64,000 nucleotides of DNA, from the NCBI GenBank assembly GCA_903920435.1, contig CAIXMB010000163.1:1-64000 (forward strand), written 5' to 3'. The notes under the pieces are model-generated. The model saw only the letters and a program-made list of their open reading frames with translations. It was not told where the DNA came from and ran no database searches. The stretch is from an uncultured Actinomycetes bacterium. GTDB taxonomy: Bacteria; Actinomycetota; Actinomycetes; Actinomycetales; Microbacteriaceae. Made by a program: the position numbers and the translations under genes. Shown in pieces: positions 39,595-49,983 of this stretch. Numbering within the stretch: the stretch's first letter is position 1; every line of letters starts with the position of its first letter.

Positions 39595-40338
39595 TCAGGC
39601 GCCGAGGGTGCCGAGGTAGAGCTCGGTGACCTTGGGGTCGTTGAGCAGCTCGCGGCCCGTGCCCGTGTAGGCGTCGCGGCCCTGGTCGAGCACGTAGCCG
39701 CGGTCGCAGATCTGCAGGCAGCGGCGCGCGTTCTGCTCGACCATGATGCAGGTGACGCCGGCCTTGTTGATCTCCGAGACCCGGATGAACGCCTCATCCT
39801 GTCGCACGGGCGAGAGGCCGGCGGAGGGCTCGTCGAGCAGGAGCACCTTCGGGTCCATCATGAGCGCACGGGACATGGCCACCATCTGGCGCTCACCGCC
39901 CGAGAGCGAGCCCGCGCGCTGCTTGAGGCGCTTGCCCAGCTCGGCGAAGATGCTCGTCACGAACTCGAGGCGCTCGGCGTACGCCCCGGGTCGCTGGTAC
40001 AGGCCCATCTGGAGGTTCTCCTCGATGGTGAGGCTCGCGAACACGTTGTTCGTCTGCGGCACCATGCCCACGCCCAGGGCGACGAGCTGGTTCGCGCGCA
40101 ACGACGTGATGTCGTCGCCGTCGAGGGTGATCGTTCCGCTGCGCACGTTGACCTGGCCGAAGATCGACTTGAGCAGCGTCGACTTCCCGGCGCCGTTCGG
40201 GCCGATGATGCCGATGAGCTCTCCGCGGCGGGCCTGGAGCGAGCATCCGTTCAGGATGTTCACGCCGGGCAGGTAGCCCGCGACGACATCCTTGATGTCG
40301 ACGACGATCTCTGCGGTGGCTGTGGCGGTGGGGCTCAC
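39595..40338 (-). CDS. livF: Branched-chain amino acid ABC transporter ATPase LivF
   Basis: GIIGPNGAGKSTLLKSIFG; LSGGERQMVAMSRALMMDPKVLLLDEPSAGLSP. Confidence 0.93.
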   Translation of the reverse strand: MSPTATATAEIVVDIKDVVAGYLPGVNILNGCSLQARRGELIGIIGPNGAGKSTLLKSIFGQVNVRSGTITLDGDDITSLRANQLVALGVGMVPQTNNVFASLTIEENLQMGLYQRPGAYAERLEFVTSIFAELGKRLKQRAGSLSGGERQMVAMSRALMMDPKVLLLDEPSAGLSPVRQDEAFIRVSEINKAGVTCIMVEQNARRCLQICDRGYVLDQGRDAYTGTGRELLNDPKVTELYLGTLGA

Positions 40339-41306
40339 TTCGACTCCTCGCTGGCTTCTTCCTCGATCACGTCGACATCCGTCGCACCGGATGCCGCGGC
40401 ATCCGTCGTGGGGTCGGCGTCGGCGGCGGCGTACCGGCCGGTCACGACGCCGAGGTCGAGCTCCTGGTGGGCGCCGAGGTAGGCGTCGATGACCGCGGGG
40501 TTCTTCATGACCGTGACGGGATCGCCCTCGGCGACGACACGGCCCTCGGCCATGACCACCACCCAGTCGGCGATGTGCCGCACCATGTGCATGTCGTGCT
40601 CGACGAAGAGCACGGTCATGCCCTCGTCTTTCAGGTTGAGGATGTGCTCGAGCAGCGACTGCGTGAGCGCCGGGTTGACACCGGCCATGGGCTCATCGAG
40701 CATCACCAGCGTGGGCTCGCTCATGAGCGCGCGCGCCATCTCCAGGAGCTTGCGCTGCCCGCCGGAGAGGCTGGCGGCGAAGTCCTCGCTCTTGCCGTCG
40801 AGCTTGAACTTCTTGAGCAGCTCGAACGCGCGCTCCTCGATCTTCTCGTCCTGCTTGCGCCAGAAGAAGGGGAACAGGCTCTGCCAGAAGCGCTCGCCGA
40901 CCTGGCCCTTCGCGCCGAGCTTCATGTTCTCGAGCACGGTGAGCAGTCCCAGCGCCTTGGTGAGCTGGAACGTGCGCACCTGGCCCATACGGGCGACCTT
41001 GTAGGCGGGCACGCCCGACAGCGACTTTCCGTCGAACACCCAGGTGCCGGCATCCGGCTTGTCGAAGCCGGTCAGCAGGTTGAAGAGGGTGGTCTTGCCG
41101 GCGCCGTTCGGGCCGATGAGGGCCGTGATCGCGCCACGCGGGATCTCGAGGTGCGCGACGTCGACGGCGGTCAGACCGCCGAACGTGCGGCGCACGCCGT
41201 CGACCACGATGATCGGATCGGCTTTGGCGACACCGGGTGCCGCTTCGCCGACGTGCAGCCCCGTGGTCTTCTCGCGGGCCACCGGGGGAGTGATGTCACT
41301 TGACAA
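40335..41306 (-). CDS. livG: Branched-chain amino acid ABC transporter ATPase LivG (C-terminal low-complexity tail)
   Basis: ALIGPNGAGKTTLFNLLTGF; LSGGQRKLLEMARALMSEPTLVMLDEPMAGVNP. Confidence 0.93.
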   Translation of the reverse strand: MSSDITPPVAREKTTGLHVGEAAPGVAKADPIIVVDGVRRTFGGLTAVDVAHLEIPRGAITALIGPNGAGKTTLFNLLTGFDKPDAGTWVFDGKSLSGVPAYKVARMGQVRTFQLTKALGLLTVLENMKLGAKGQVGERFWQSLFPFFWRKQDEKIEERAFELLKKFKLDGKSEDFAASLSGGQRKLLEMARALMSEPTLVMLDEPMAGVNPALTQSLLEHILNLKDEGMTVLFVEHDMHMVRHIADWVVVMAEGRVVAEGDPVTVMKNPAVIDAYLGAHQELDLGVVTGRYAAADADPTTDAAASGATDVDVIEEEASEESK

Positions 41307-42276
41307 AGGTCAGCTCCTTCTTGTTCCCGAGGATGCCCTGGGGCCGGAAGATCACGATGAGCATCAGCGCGATTCCCACGAGGATGAAGCGCAGCGTCTG
41401 CGCCTGGATGTTCGACATGAACGGCAGGATTCCCGCGTCGACCGCAGCCGGGAGCACGTTGCCGAGCACCGTCTGCAGCACCCAGAAGATGAGCGAGCCG
41501 ATAAGCGGACCGAACACCGTCGCCGCGCCACCGAGCAGGAGCGCGGTGTACACGAAGAACGTGAGCGAGGTCACGTAGACGCCGGGGTTGACCGCAGAGG
41601 GCAGCGCGTAGACGATGCCGCCCACCGAGGCGATGACACCACCGACGACGAGCGCCGTGAGCTTGTACGAGAACACGTTCTTGCCGAGTGCGCGAACCGC
41701 ATCCTCGTCTTCACGGATGCCCTTGAGCACGCGCCCCCAGGGGCTGTTCATGAGGCGCCACACCGTGAGGGCCGCAAGTGCGAGGGCGATGATGCCGAGG
41801 ATGCGCACCCACCACCCGATCTCGTTGTACATGAACGGACCGAAGCCGTATGTGCCCTCGGGGATCGGGTTCGACGCGCGGAAGCTGCCGTGGTACCCGC
41901 TCAGGCCGTCGGCCGAACCGGTGACCGAGTCGAACGTCGTCGTCAGGAACAGCAGGCGCAGCACCTCGGCGGCCGCGATCGTCACGATGGCGAGGTAGTC
42001 GCCCCGTAGCCGCAGCGTCGGTATGCCGAGGATGAGCGCGAAGACCGCCGCCGCCGCCATGCCGAGGAGGGCGGCAGCCCACCACGGGAGGTCGAAGGTG
42101 AGGATGCCGATCGCGTACCCGTACGCACCGAGGGCCATGAAGCCCGCGATACCCATGTTGAGCAGGCCCGCGTAGCCGAAGTGCACGGCGAGGCCGAGCG
42201 CTGCCAGGGCGTAAGCGAGCGTCGCCGGGCTGATGATCGATGAAGCTGAGTTGTTGAGGATCTGTAGCCAGTCCAT
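41296..42276 (-). CDS. livM: Branched-chain amino acid ABC transporter permease LivM
   Basis: HFGYAGLLNMGIAGFMALGAYGYAI; RLRGDYLAIVTIAAAEVLRLLF; IFRPQGILG. Confidence 0.93.
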   Translation of the reverse strand: MDWLQILNNSASSIISPATLAYALAALGLAVHFGYAGLLNMGIAGFMALGAYGYAIGILTFDLPWWAAALLGMAAAAVFALILGIPTLRLRGDYLAIVTIAAAEVLRLLFLTTTFDSVTGSADGLSGYHGSFRASNPIPEGTYGFGPFMYNEIGWWVRILGIIALALAALTVWRLMNSPWGRVLKGIREDEDAVRALGKNVFSYKLTALVVGGVIASVGGIVYALPSAVNPGVYVTSLTFFVYTALLLGGAATVFGPLIGSLIFWVLQTVLGNVLPAAVDAGILPFMSNIQAQTLRFILVGIALMLIVIFRPQGILGNKKELTFVK

Positions 42277-42281
42277 TGTCG

Positions 42282-43613
42282 TTACCCGACCCTCTCACGG
42301 CGCCCGAGGATTCCCTGCGGGCGGAATAGCAGGATGATGATGAGAACCACGAGCGGTGCCGCGAACTTCAGGTCAGCGGGGATCCAGAGCGTGGAGACCT
42401 CCACGATGAGCCCGATGACGATGGCGCCCGCGAGTGCACCGAAGGCCGTGCCGAGACCACCGAGGGTCACCGCGGCGAACAGCAGGAGCAGGAACTCCGC
42501 ACCCATGTCCCACTTGATGCCCGGGCGGTAGTAGGCGTACAGCACGCCCGCGAGGCCGGCGAGTGCGCCCGACATGATCCAGACGATGCGGACCACGCGG
42601 TCGACGTCGATGCCGGATGCGGCGGCGAGCGACGGGTTGTCGGAGATCGCCCGTGTCGCCTTCCCGATCCGGGTGAACAGCAGCCACATCGCGAAGGCGA
42701 CGATCACGACGACCGAGATGCCGACGCTCACGAGGTCGATGATGCTCAACTGCACGGAGCCGAAGAGCGGGATGGGCCGCATGTCGGCACCCACGAGCTG
42801 CGAGGTGCTGCCGCCGATGAAGTACTGGAACACGTACCGTGCGGCGAGCGAGAGGCCGATGCTCACGATCATGAGCTGCACGATGCCGGTTCGCCGTTTT
42901 CGCAGGGGCCGCCAGAGGCCCACGTCGAGCAGGTAGCCGACGAGGCCGCTCAGCACGAGCGCTATCGGGATCGCGAAGTAGATCGGCAGGCCCAGGCCCC
43001 GCGAGAACACGAGGGTCATGACAGCGCCGAAGGTCACCATCTCGCCGTGCGCGAAGTTGGAGAGGCCGGTGGTGCCGTAGACGAGGGAGAGGCCGACCGC
43101 GGCGAGGGCGAGCATAAGGCCGAACCGCAGGCCGTTGACGATGCGCTCGACGAGTTGGTCGGCGAAGCTCGTGACGTTGCGCACTCCCTCACCGATGAAG
43201 AAGTTCACGCTCACGCGCCCGCCGGGGCCGACTTCGGCGTCCTTGACGTTGGGCGTGTCATCCGTCTCGTCGACCACCGCGATGCCGTCGGGGAGCGTCG
43301 TCTCGTCGAGGGTTACCGAGTACTTGGCGTTGCGCTCGGGAACGCCGACCGCCCACTTGCCGTCGGCGTCGGTCTTGACCTCGGTCTTGATGCCGTTGCC
43401 CTCGATGGTGAGCGAGACGCCTTCGAGCGGGTTGCCGTCGAGTTTCACGTTGCCGCTGACCCGGTACGGGTACTTGTCGGTGTCGATCTCGTCGGCGGAG
43501 GCGACCCCGGCACCCGCGAGCACCGTCAGGGCGACGAGCGCGGCGAGAAACGCGACGAAGAGCGCGAGTAAGCGCGGCACGCGGGCAGCTGTTGCAGCTC
43601 CGGAACGCGTCAC
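42282..43613 (-). CDS. livH: LivH-type permease with N-terminal extracytoplasmic carboxypeptidase-regulatory-like domain
   Basis: GLSLVYGTTGLSNFAHGEMVTFGAVM (LivH) preceded by YRVSGNVKLDGNPLEGVSLTIEGNGIKTEVKTDADGKWAVGVP; GTG at 43613 has SD GGAGG 4 nt upstream. Confidence 0.9.
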   Translation of the reverse strand: MTRSGAATAARVPRLLALFVAFLAALVALTVLAGAGVASADEIDTDKYPYRVSGNVKLDGNPLEGVSLTIEGNGIKTEVKTDADGKWAVGVPERNAKYSVTLDETTLPDGIAVVDETDDTPNVKDAEVGPGGRVSVNFFIGEGVRNVTSFADQLVERIVNGLRFGLMLALAAVGLSLVYGTTGLSNFAHGEMVTFGAVMTLVFSRGLGLPIYFAIPIALVLSGLVGYLLDVGLWRPLRKRRTGIVQLMIVSIGLSLAARYVFQYFIGGSTSQLVGADMRPIPLFGSVQLSIIDLVSVGISVVVIVAFAMWLLFTRIGKATRAISDNPSLAAASGIDVDRVVRIVWIMSGALAGLAGVLYAYYRPGIKWDMGAEFLLLLFAAVTLGGLGTAFGALAGAIVIGLIVEVSTLWIPADLKFAAPLVVLIIILLFRPQGILGRRERVG

Positions 43614-43675
43614 GGGACCTCCAAAACCTCGAGACGGCCCTCGCGGTTGCGCTGGCGTCGTCACCAAACTACTGA

Positions 43676-45336
<1,661 letters not shown>

Positions 45337-45553
45337 GGGGGTTCAAGCGCCCTATTCCGCGCCACGCGCCGACGCGCGTCGGCGCGCCAGTCTGAACGGG
45401 GCGCGTGAGCGGTGCGCTACCCAGCCCCACACGGCCTCAGCAAACGACGTCGCGCGGATATGGTCAGCGTCGATCGCGGGGTCGTCCCACGTTCCCACTC
45501 GTGGGTCCTTCAGTGCCTTGTAGCGATTCACCCTTCGCATGGCGTTGATAGCT
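45337..45553. mobile_element. Candidate integrated-element scar bounded by guaB 3'-end repeats
   Basis: 217 bp between perfect repeats; contains a 62-aa minus ORF (45352-45540) and a 22-bp perfect palindrome. Confidence 0.5.
45365..45386. repeat. 22-bp perfect palindrome
   Basis: CGCGCCGACGC|GCGTCGGCGCG. Confidence 0.95.
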
Positions 45554-45582
45554 GAGGCGCCGAACTACCGCGGGTAGCGCGC
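45554..45582. repeat. 29-bp direct repeat, copy 2
   Basis: Identical to 45308-45336; re-encodes EAPNYRG-stop. Confidence 0.97.
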
Positions 45583-45693
45583 CCTCAACACCGCGCACGG
45601 ATGCCCGGCCCTGTACCGATCCGTCGGTGCGCGCCGCCGCGCCCGGGTGAGCGCGGCAGGCTGTTCCCGCTCGGGTCGAGACGGGAGCGGGAG

Positions 45694-45885
45694 ATGAAGG
45701 TACCCAGTACGAAGAAGCTCAGTGCGCGGCTGCTCGCCGAGCGCGGGGCGGCCACCGCCGAGTACGCGGTCGCCACCCTTGCCGCTGTGGGGTTCGCGGG
45801 CCTGCTCGTGATCATCCTGCGGTCTGACGAGGTGCGCGGCATGCTCACCGAGGTCGTGCGCCAGGCGCTCACCCTTCCGGGATGA
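45694..45885 (+). CDS. DUF4244-like small membrane protein (Tad locus)
   Basis: LLAERGAATAEYAVATLAAVGFAGLLVIILRSDEVRGMLTEVVRQAL. Confidence 0.8.
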   Translation: MKVPSTKKLSARLLAERGAATAEYAVATLAAVGFAGLLVIILRSDEVRGMLTEVVRQALTLPG

Positions 45886-46211
45886 GCCCTGCCGGCCGAG
45901 GGCACGACCGGGGGAGCGTGACCGCCGAGCTCGCGGTCGCGCTCCCCGCCGTCGTGCTCGTGCTCGCGTGCTGCATGTCGGGGCTCGCGGCGGCGGCGCA
46001 GCAGCTCCGGCTCACGGATGCCGCTGCCCTCGCCGCGCGCACCCTCGCGCGCGGCGGCGACCCCGACACCCTCGTCGCCCGCCTCGTGCCCGGCGCGCAC
46101 GTGACCCGCAGCGCGGAGGGCGACCTCGCCTGCGTCACCGTCGCCGTCGCCGCGGGTGGTCTGCCGCTCACGCTCACGGCCCGCTCGTGCGCCCTGGCCG
46201 GCGGGCGGTGA
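45882..46211 (+). CDS. TadE-like protein
   Basis: GSVTAELAVALPAVVLVLACCMSGLAAAAQQLRLTDAAALAARTLARG. Confidence 0.82.
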   Translation: MSPAGRGHDRGSVTAELAVALPAVVLVLACCMSGLAAAAQQLRLTDAAALAARTLARGGDPDTLVARLVPGAHVTRSAEGDLACVTVAVAAGGLPLTLTARSCALAGGR

Positions 46212-46552
46212 GGGCCGAGCGCGGGGCCGGCACCGCGCTCACGCTCGGGCTCGGGCTGGGCCTCGTGGCACTCCTGCTGCTCGTGCTGCCGGTCCACGCC
46301 GTGGTCGTGGCGCGGCACGCAGTGGCGGCGGCGGCAGACGCGGCGGCGCTCGCCGCGGCCGAGGCGGCGAGCGGGGCCGTGCCGGGGCATCCGTGCGAGG
46401 TGGCGGTGCTCGTGGCCGAGGCGAACGGGGCATCCGTGCGCAGCTGCGAGGTCGACGGGCTCGTCGCGACGGTGACGACGGGGCGAACGATTCTCGGGTT
46501 GGACGTGAGTGAACGGGCCACGGCGGGCCCGGCGGGTTCCGCCCCCGATTAG
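46208..46552 (+). CDS. TadE-like protein, Rv3654c family (GTG start)
   Basis: ERGAGTALTLGLGLGLVALLLLVLPVHAVVVARHAVAAAADAAALAAAEAASG. Confidence 0.8.
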   Translation: MRAERGAGTALTLGLGLGLVALLLLVLPVHAVVVARHAVAAAADAAALAAAEAASGAVPGHPCEVAVLVAEANGASVRSCEVDGLVATVTTGRTILGLDVSERATAGPAGSAPD

Positions 46553-46633
46553 GCAGAGGCGCGGGTCTGGTGTGTATGGTGTCGCTGACGGAGGTCAACT
46601 GTGCTCCGTTCCTTTACTTAGGAGTGTTGTGCC

Positions 46634-49348
46634 GTGAAGCTCGTCATCGTCGAGTCGCCCACCAAGGCCAAGACGATCGGCCAGTACCTCGGCGACGGCT
46701 ATGAGGTGCAGTCGTCGGTCGGGCACATCCGCGACCTCATCGAGCCGAAGAACCTGCCGCCCGAGCTCAAGAAGGGCTCGCTCGGCAAGTTCTCCGTCGA
46801 CGTCGAGAACGGCTTCGAGCCGTACTACGTCGTGTCGGATGCGAAGAAGAAGACCGTCGCCGATCTGAAGCGCGCACTGAAGAATGCCGACGAGCTCTTC
46901 CTCGCAACTGATGAGGACCGCGAGGGCGAGGCCATCGCATGGCACCTCCTGCAGGAGCTCAAGCCCAAGGTCCCGGTCAAGCGCATGGTGTTCCACGAGA
47001 TCACCAAAGACGCCATCCAGCACGCCATCGACAACCCGCGCGAGCTCGACACCGCGCTCGTCGATGCGCAGGAGACCCGGCGCATCCTCGACCGCCTCTA
47101 CGGCTACGAGGTCTCACCGGTGCTGTGGCGCAAGGTCGGCCCCGGCCTCTCGGCGGGTCGCGTGCAGTCGGCGGCCACCCGTCTCGTCGTCGACCGCGAG
47201 CGGGAGCGCCTCGCGTTCGTCACTGCCGGCTACTGGGACCTCATCGCCCAGCTCGCACCCCAGGGCGACAGCCAGAGCTTCGAGTCGCGCCTCGTGCGCC
47301 TCGACGGCAAGCGCATCGCCGCGGGCCGTGACTTCGACGACCGCGGAAACCTCAAGGGCGACGCGGTGGTCATCGACGAGGCCGCCGCCCAAGCGCTCGC
47401 CGAGGGCCTGCGCGCTCCGTCGGTGAAGATCGCGGTGACGAGCGTCGAGTCGAAGCCGTACACGCGTCGGCCCGCCGCGCCGTTCACCACGTCGACGCTG
47501 CAGCAGGAGGCGGGCCGCAAGCTGCGCTTCTCCGCGCGGCAGACGATGAGTGTCGCGCAGTCGCTCTACGAGAACGGCTACATCACCTATATGCGAACCG
47601 ACTCGTCGTCGCTCTCGCAGCAGGCCATCGACGCAGCCCGGGCCCAGGCGCGCAAGCTGTACGGCGCCGAGACCGTTCCCGACTCCCCGCGCGTCTACAC
47701 GAGCAAGAGCAAGAACGCGCAGGAGGCGCACGAGGCGATCCGCCCGTCGGGCGACACCTTCCGCACCCCGAGCGAGCTGCAGTCGGTGCTGCGCGGCAAC
47801 GACTGGAAGCTCTACGACCTGATCTGGAAGCGCACCGTCGCCTCGCAGATGGCCGACGCCAAGGGTTCGACCGCGTCCATCACCATCGGCGCGGGCCCCG
47901 TCGCGAGCGGGTCCATCGCCGAGTTCGTCGCCACGGGCACGATCATCACGTTCCGCGGCTTCATGTCGGCGTACGAGGAGTCGCAGGACGAGGAGCGCAA
48001 CGCCGAGTCGTCCGAGCCCAAGGAGGCGAAGCTCCCGCCGCTCACCGAGGGCCAGGCGCTCAGCCTCGTGGATGTCGAGGCCAAGGGCCACGAGACCTCC
48101 GCCCCGCCGCGCTACACCGAGGCGAGCCTCGTCAAGACCCTCGAGGAGCTCGGCATCGGCCGGCCCTCGACCTACGCGTCGATCATCTCCACCATCATCG
48201 ACCGCGGCTATGTGACGCCGCGCGGCCAGGCCCTCGTGCCGAACTGGATCGCGTTCTCGGTGGTCCGCCTGCTGGAGGAGTACTTCGCCGACCTCGTCGA
48301 GTACGGCTTCACCGCGGGCATGGAAGACGACCTCGACCGCATCGCCGGCGGCGAGGAGGACCGGGTCGAGTGGCTCACGGGCTTCTACTTCGGCAACACC
48401 GGCCACCGCGGCCTGCGCACGGTCATCGACAACCTCGGTGAGATCGACGCGCGCGAGATCAACTCGATCCGCATCGCCGACGACGTCACCCTGCGCATCG
48501 GCAAGTACGGCCCCTACCTCGAGGCCCCGAGCGACGACCCCGAGAAGCCGCGCCGCGTCAACATCCCCCAGGAGCTCGCTCCGGATGAACTGACCGCCGA
48601 GAAGGCGCGCGAGCTGATCAACGCCCCGATCGTCGGCGACCGCGTCATCGGGGTCAACCCCGAGAACGGCAAGGAGATCGTCGCGAAAGACGGTCGCTTC
48701 GGCCCCTACGTTACCGAGCTCGAGCCGGAGCCCGAGGCCGTCGAGCCCGAGTACGTGCTCGACAAGAAGACCGGTGAGCTCAAGGAGAAGAAGGTCAAGA
48801 AGCCCGCAGCGGTCAAGCCGCGCACGGCCTCGATCTTCAAGTCGATGAACCTCGCCACCATCGACCTCGACACCGCCCTCGCGCTGCTCAACCTGCCGCG
48901 CGTCGTGGGCGTCGACCCCGAGACGGGCACCGAGATCCTCGCGCAGAACGGTCGCTACGGCGCCTACCTGAAGCGCGGCACCGACACCCGGTCGCTCGTC
49001 AGCGAGGACGACATCTTCGGTATCGACCTCGCCGGGGCGCTCGAGCTGTACTCGCAGCCCAAGTACGGCAACCGGGCGGCCTCCAGCGCACTCGCCGAGT
49101 TCCCGGAAGACCCGGTGAGCGGCAAGCCGATCAAGATCAAGGACGGCCGCTTCGGCGCCTACGTGACCGACGGAACGACGAACGCCACGATTCCCCGCGG
49201 AGAAGACGTGGAAGACATCGACTACGACCGCGCCGTGCAGCTGCTCGCCGACAAGCGCGCCAAGGGCCCGGCCAAGCCCAAGGCCAAGGCAGCGCCCAAG
49301 CGCAAGCCGGCCGCGAAGAAGGCCCCGGCGAAGAAGGCTGCCTCTTAG
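46634..49348 (+). CDS. topA: DNA topoisomerase I (GTG start)
   Basis: KLVIVESPTKAKTIGQYLGDGYEV; GYITYMRTDSSSLSQQAI; GIGRPSTYASIISTI; Lys/Ala-rich C terminus. Confidence 0.97.
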   Translation: MKLVIVESPTKAKTIGQYLGDGYEVQSSVGHIRDLIEPKNLPPELKKGSLGKFSVDVENGFEPYYVVSDAKKKTVADLKRALKNADELFLATDEDREGEAIAWHLLQELKPKVPVKRMVFHEITKDAIQHAIDNPRELDTALVDAQETRRILDRLYGYEVSPVLWRKVGPGLSAGRVQSAATRLVVDRERERLAFVTAGYWDLIAQLAPQGDSQSFESRLVRLDGKRIAAGRDFDDRGNLKGDAVVIDEAAAQALAEGLRAPSVKIAVTSVESKPYTRRPAAPFTTSTLQQEAGRKLRFSARQTMSVAQSLYENGYITYMRTDSSSLSQQAIDAARAQARKLYGAETVPDSPRVYTSKSKNAQEAHEAIRPSGDTFRTPSELQSVLRGNDWKLYDLIWKRTVASQMADAKGSTASITIGAGPVASGSIAEFVATGTIITFRGFMSAYEESQDEERNAESSEPKEAKLPPLTEGQALSLVDVEAKGHETSAPPRYTEASLVKTLEELGIGRPSTYASIISTIIDRGYVTPRGQALVPNWIAFSVVRLLEEYFADLVEYGFTAGMEDDLDRIAGGEEDRVEWLTGFYFGNTGHRGLRTVIDNLGEIDAREINSIRIADDVTLRIGKYGPYLEAPSDDPEKPRRVNIPQELAPDELTAEKARELINAPIVGDRVIGVNPENGKEIVAKDGRFGPYVTELEPEPEAVEPEYVLDKKTGELKEKKVKKPAAVKPRTASIFKSMNLATIDLDTALALLNLPRVVGVDPETGTEILAQNGRYGAYLKRGTDTRSLVSEDDIFGIDLAGALELYSQPKYGNRAASSALAEFPEDPVSGKPIKIKDGRFGAYVTDGTTNATIPRGEDVEDIDYDRAVQLLADKRAKGPAKPKAKAAPKRKPAAKKAPAKKAAS

Positions 49349-49974
49349 TGGACAAGCCCGGGGCCGGTCTGTTCATCACCCTCGAGGGCGGCGACGGGTC
49401 GGGCAAGTCGACGCAGTCGGCCCTGCTCACCGAGTGGCTCACGGATGCCGGGCACACCGTGCTCGTCACCCGCGAGCCCGGCGGCACGCCCCTCGGCGAG
49501 GAGCTGCGCGAGATCGTGCTGCACCGCCGCGGCGACATCGCCCCGCGCGCGGAGGCCCTCATCTACGCGGCCGACCGCGCTCACCACATCGCGACGAAGG
49601 TGCGGCCGGCCCTCGAGCGCGGCGAGATCGTCGTGCAGGACCGCTACCTCGACTCGTCGGTGGCCTACCAGGGCGCGGGCCGGGTGCTCGACGGCACCGA
49701 GATCCGCAACCTCTCGCTCTGGGCGACGGAGAACCTGCTGCCCGACCTGACGATCCTGCTCGACCTCCCGGAGGACGACGGGCGCGACCGCCTCGCCGAG
49801 CGGACCAAGTACGACAGGCTCGAGGCCGAGGCCGCCGACTTCCACGCGCGCGTGCGCGCCGCCTACCTCGGCCTCGCTGAGGCCGAGCCCGGCAGGTTCC
49901 TCGTGCTGGATGCGCGCCAGCCCCGCGAGGTCATCGCGGCCGCCGTTCGGGAGCGCGTCGGCTCCCTGCTTTAG
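49348..49974 (+). CDS. tmk: Thymidylate kinase (GTG start)
   Basis: LFITLEGGDGSGKSTQSALLTEWL; TREPGGTPLGEELREIVL; DRYLDSSVAYQG. Confidence 0.96.
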   Translation: MDKPGAGLFITLEGGDGSGKSTQSALLTEWLTDAGHTVLVTREPGGTPLGEELREIVLHRRGDIAPRAEALIYAADRAHHIATKVRPALERGEIVVQDRYLDSSVAYQGAGRVLDGTEIRNLSLWATENLLPDLTILLDLPEDDGRDRLAERTKYDRLEAEAADFHARVRAAYLGLAEAEPGRFLVLDARQPREVIAAAVRERVGSLL

Positions 49975-49983
49975 GCTTGCCCC

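Noticed and set aside
45352-45540. 62-aa ORF as a confident functional gene
   Set aside because: Short and unrecognised; reported only as part of the integration scar.
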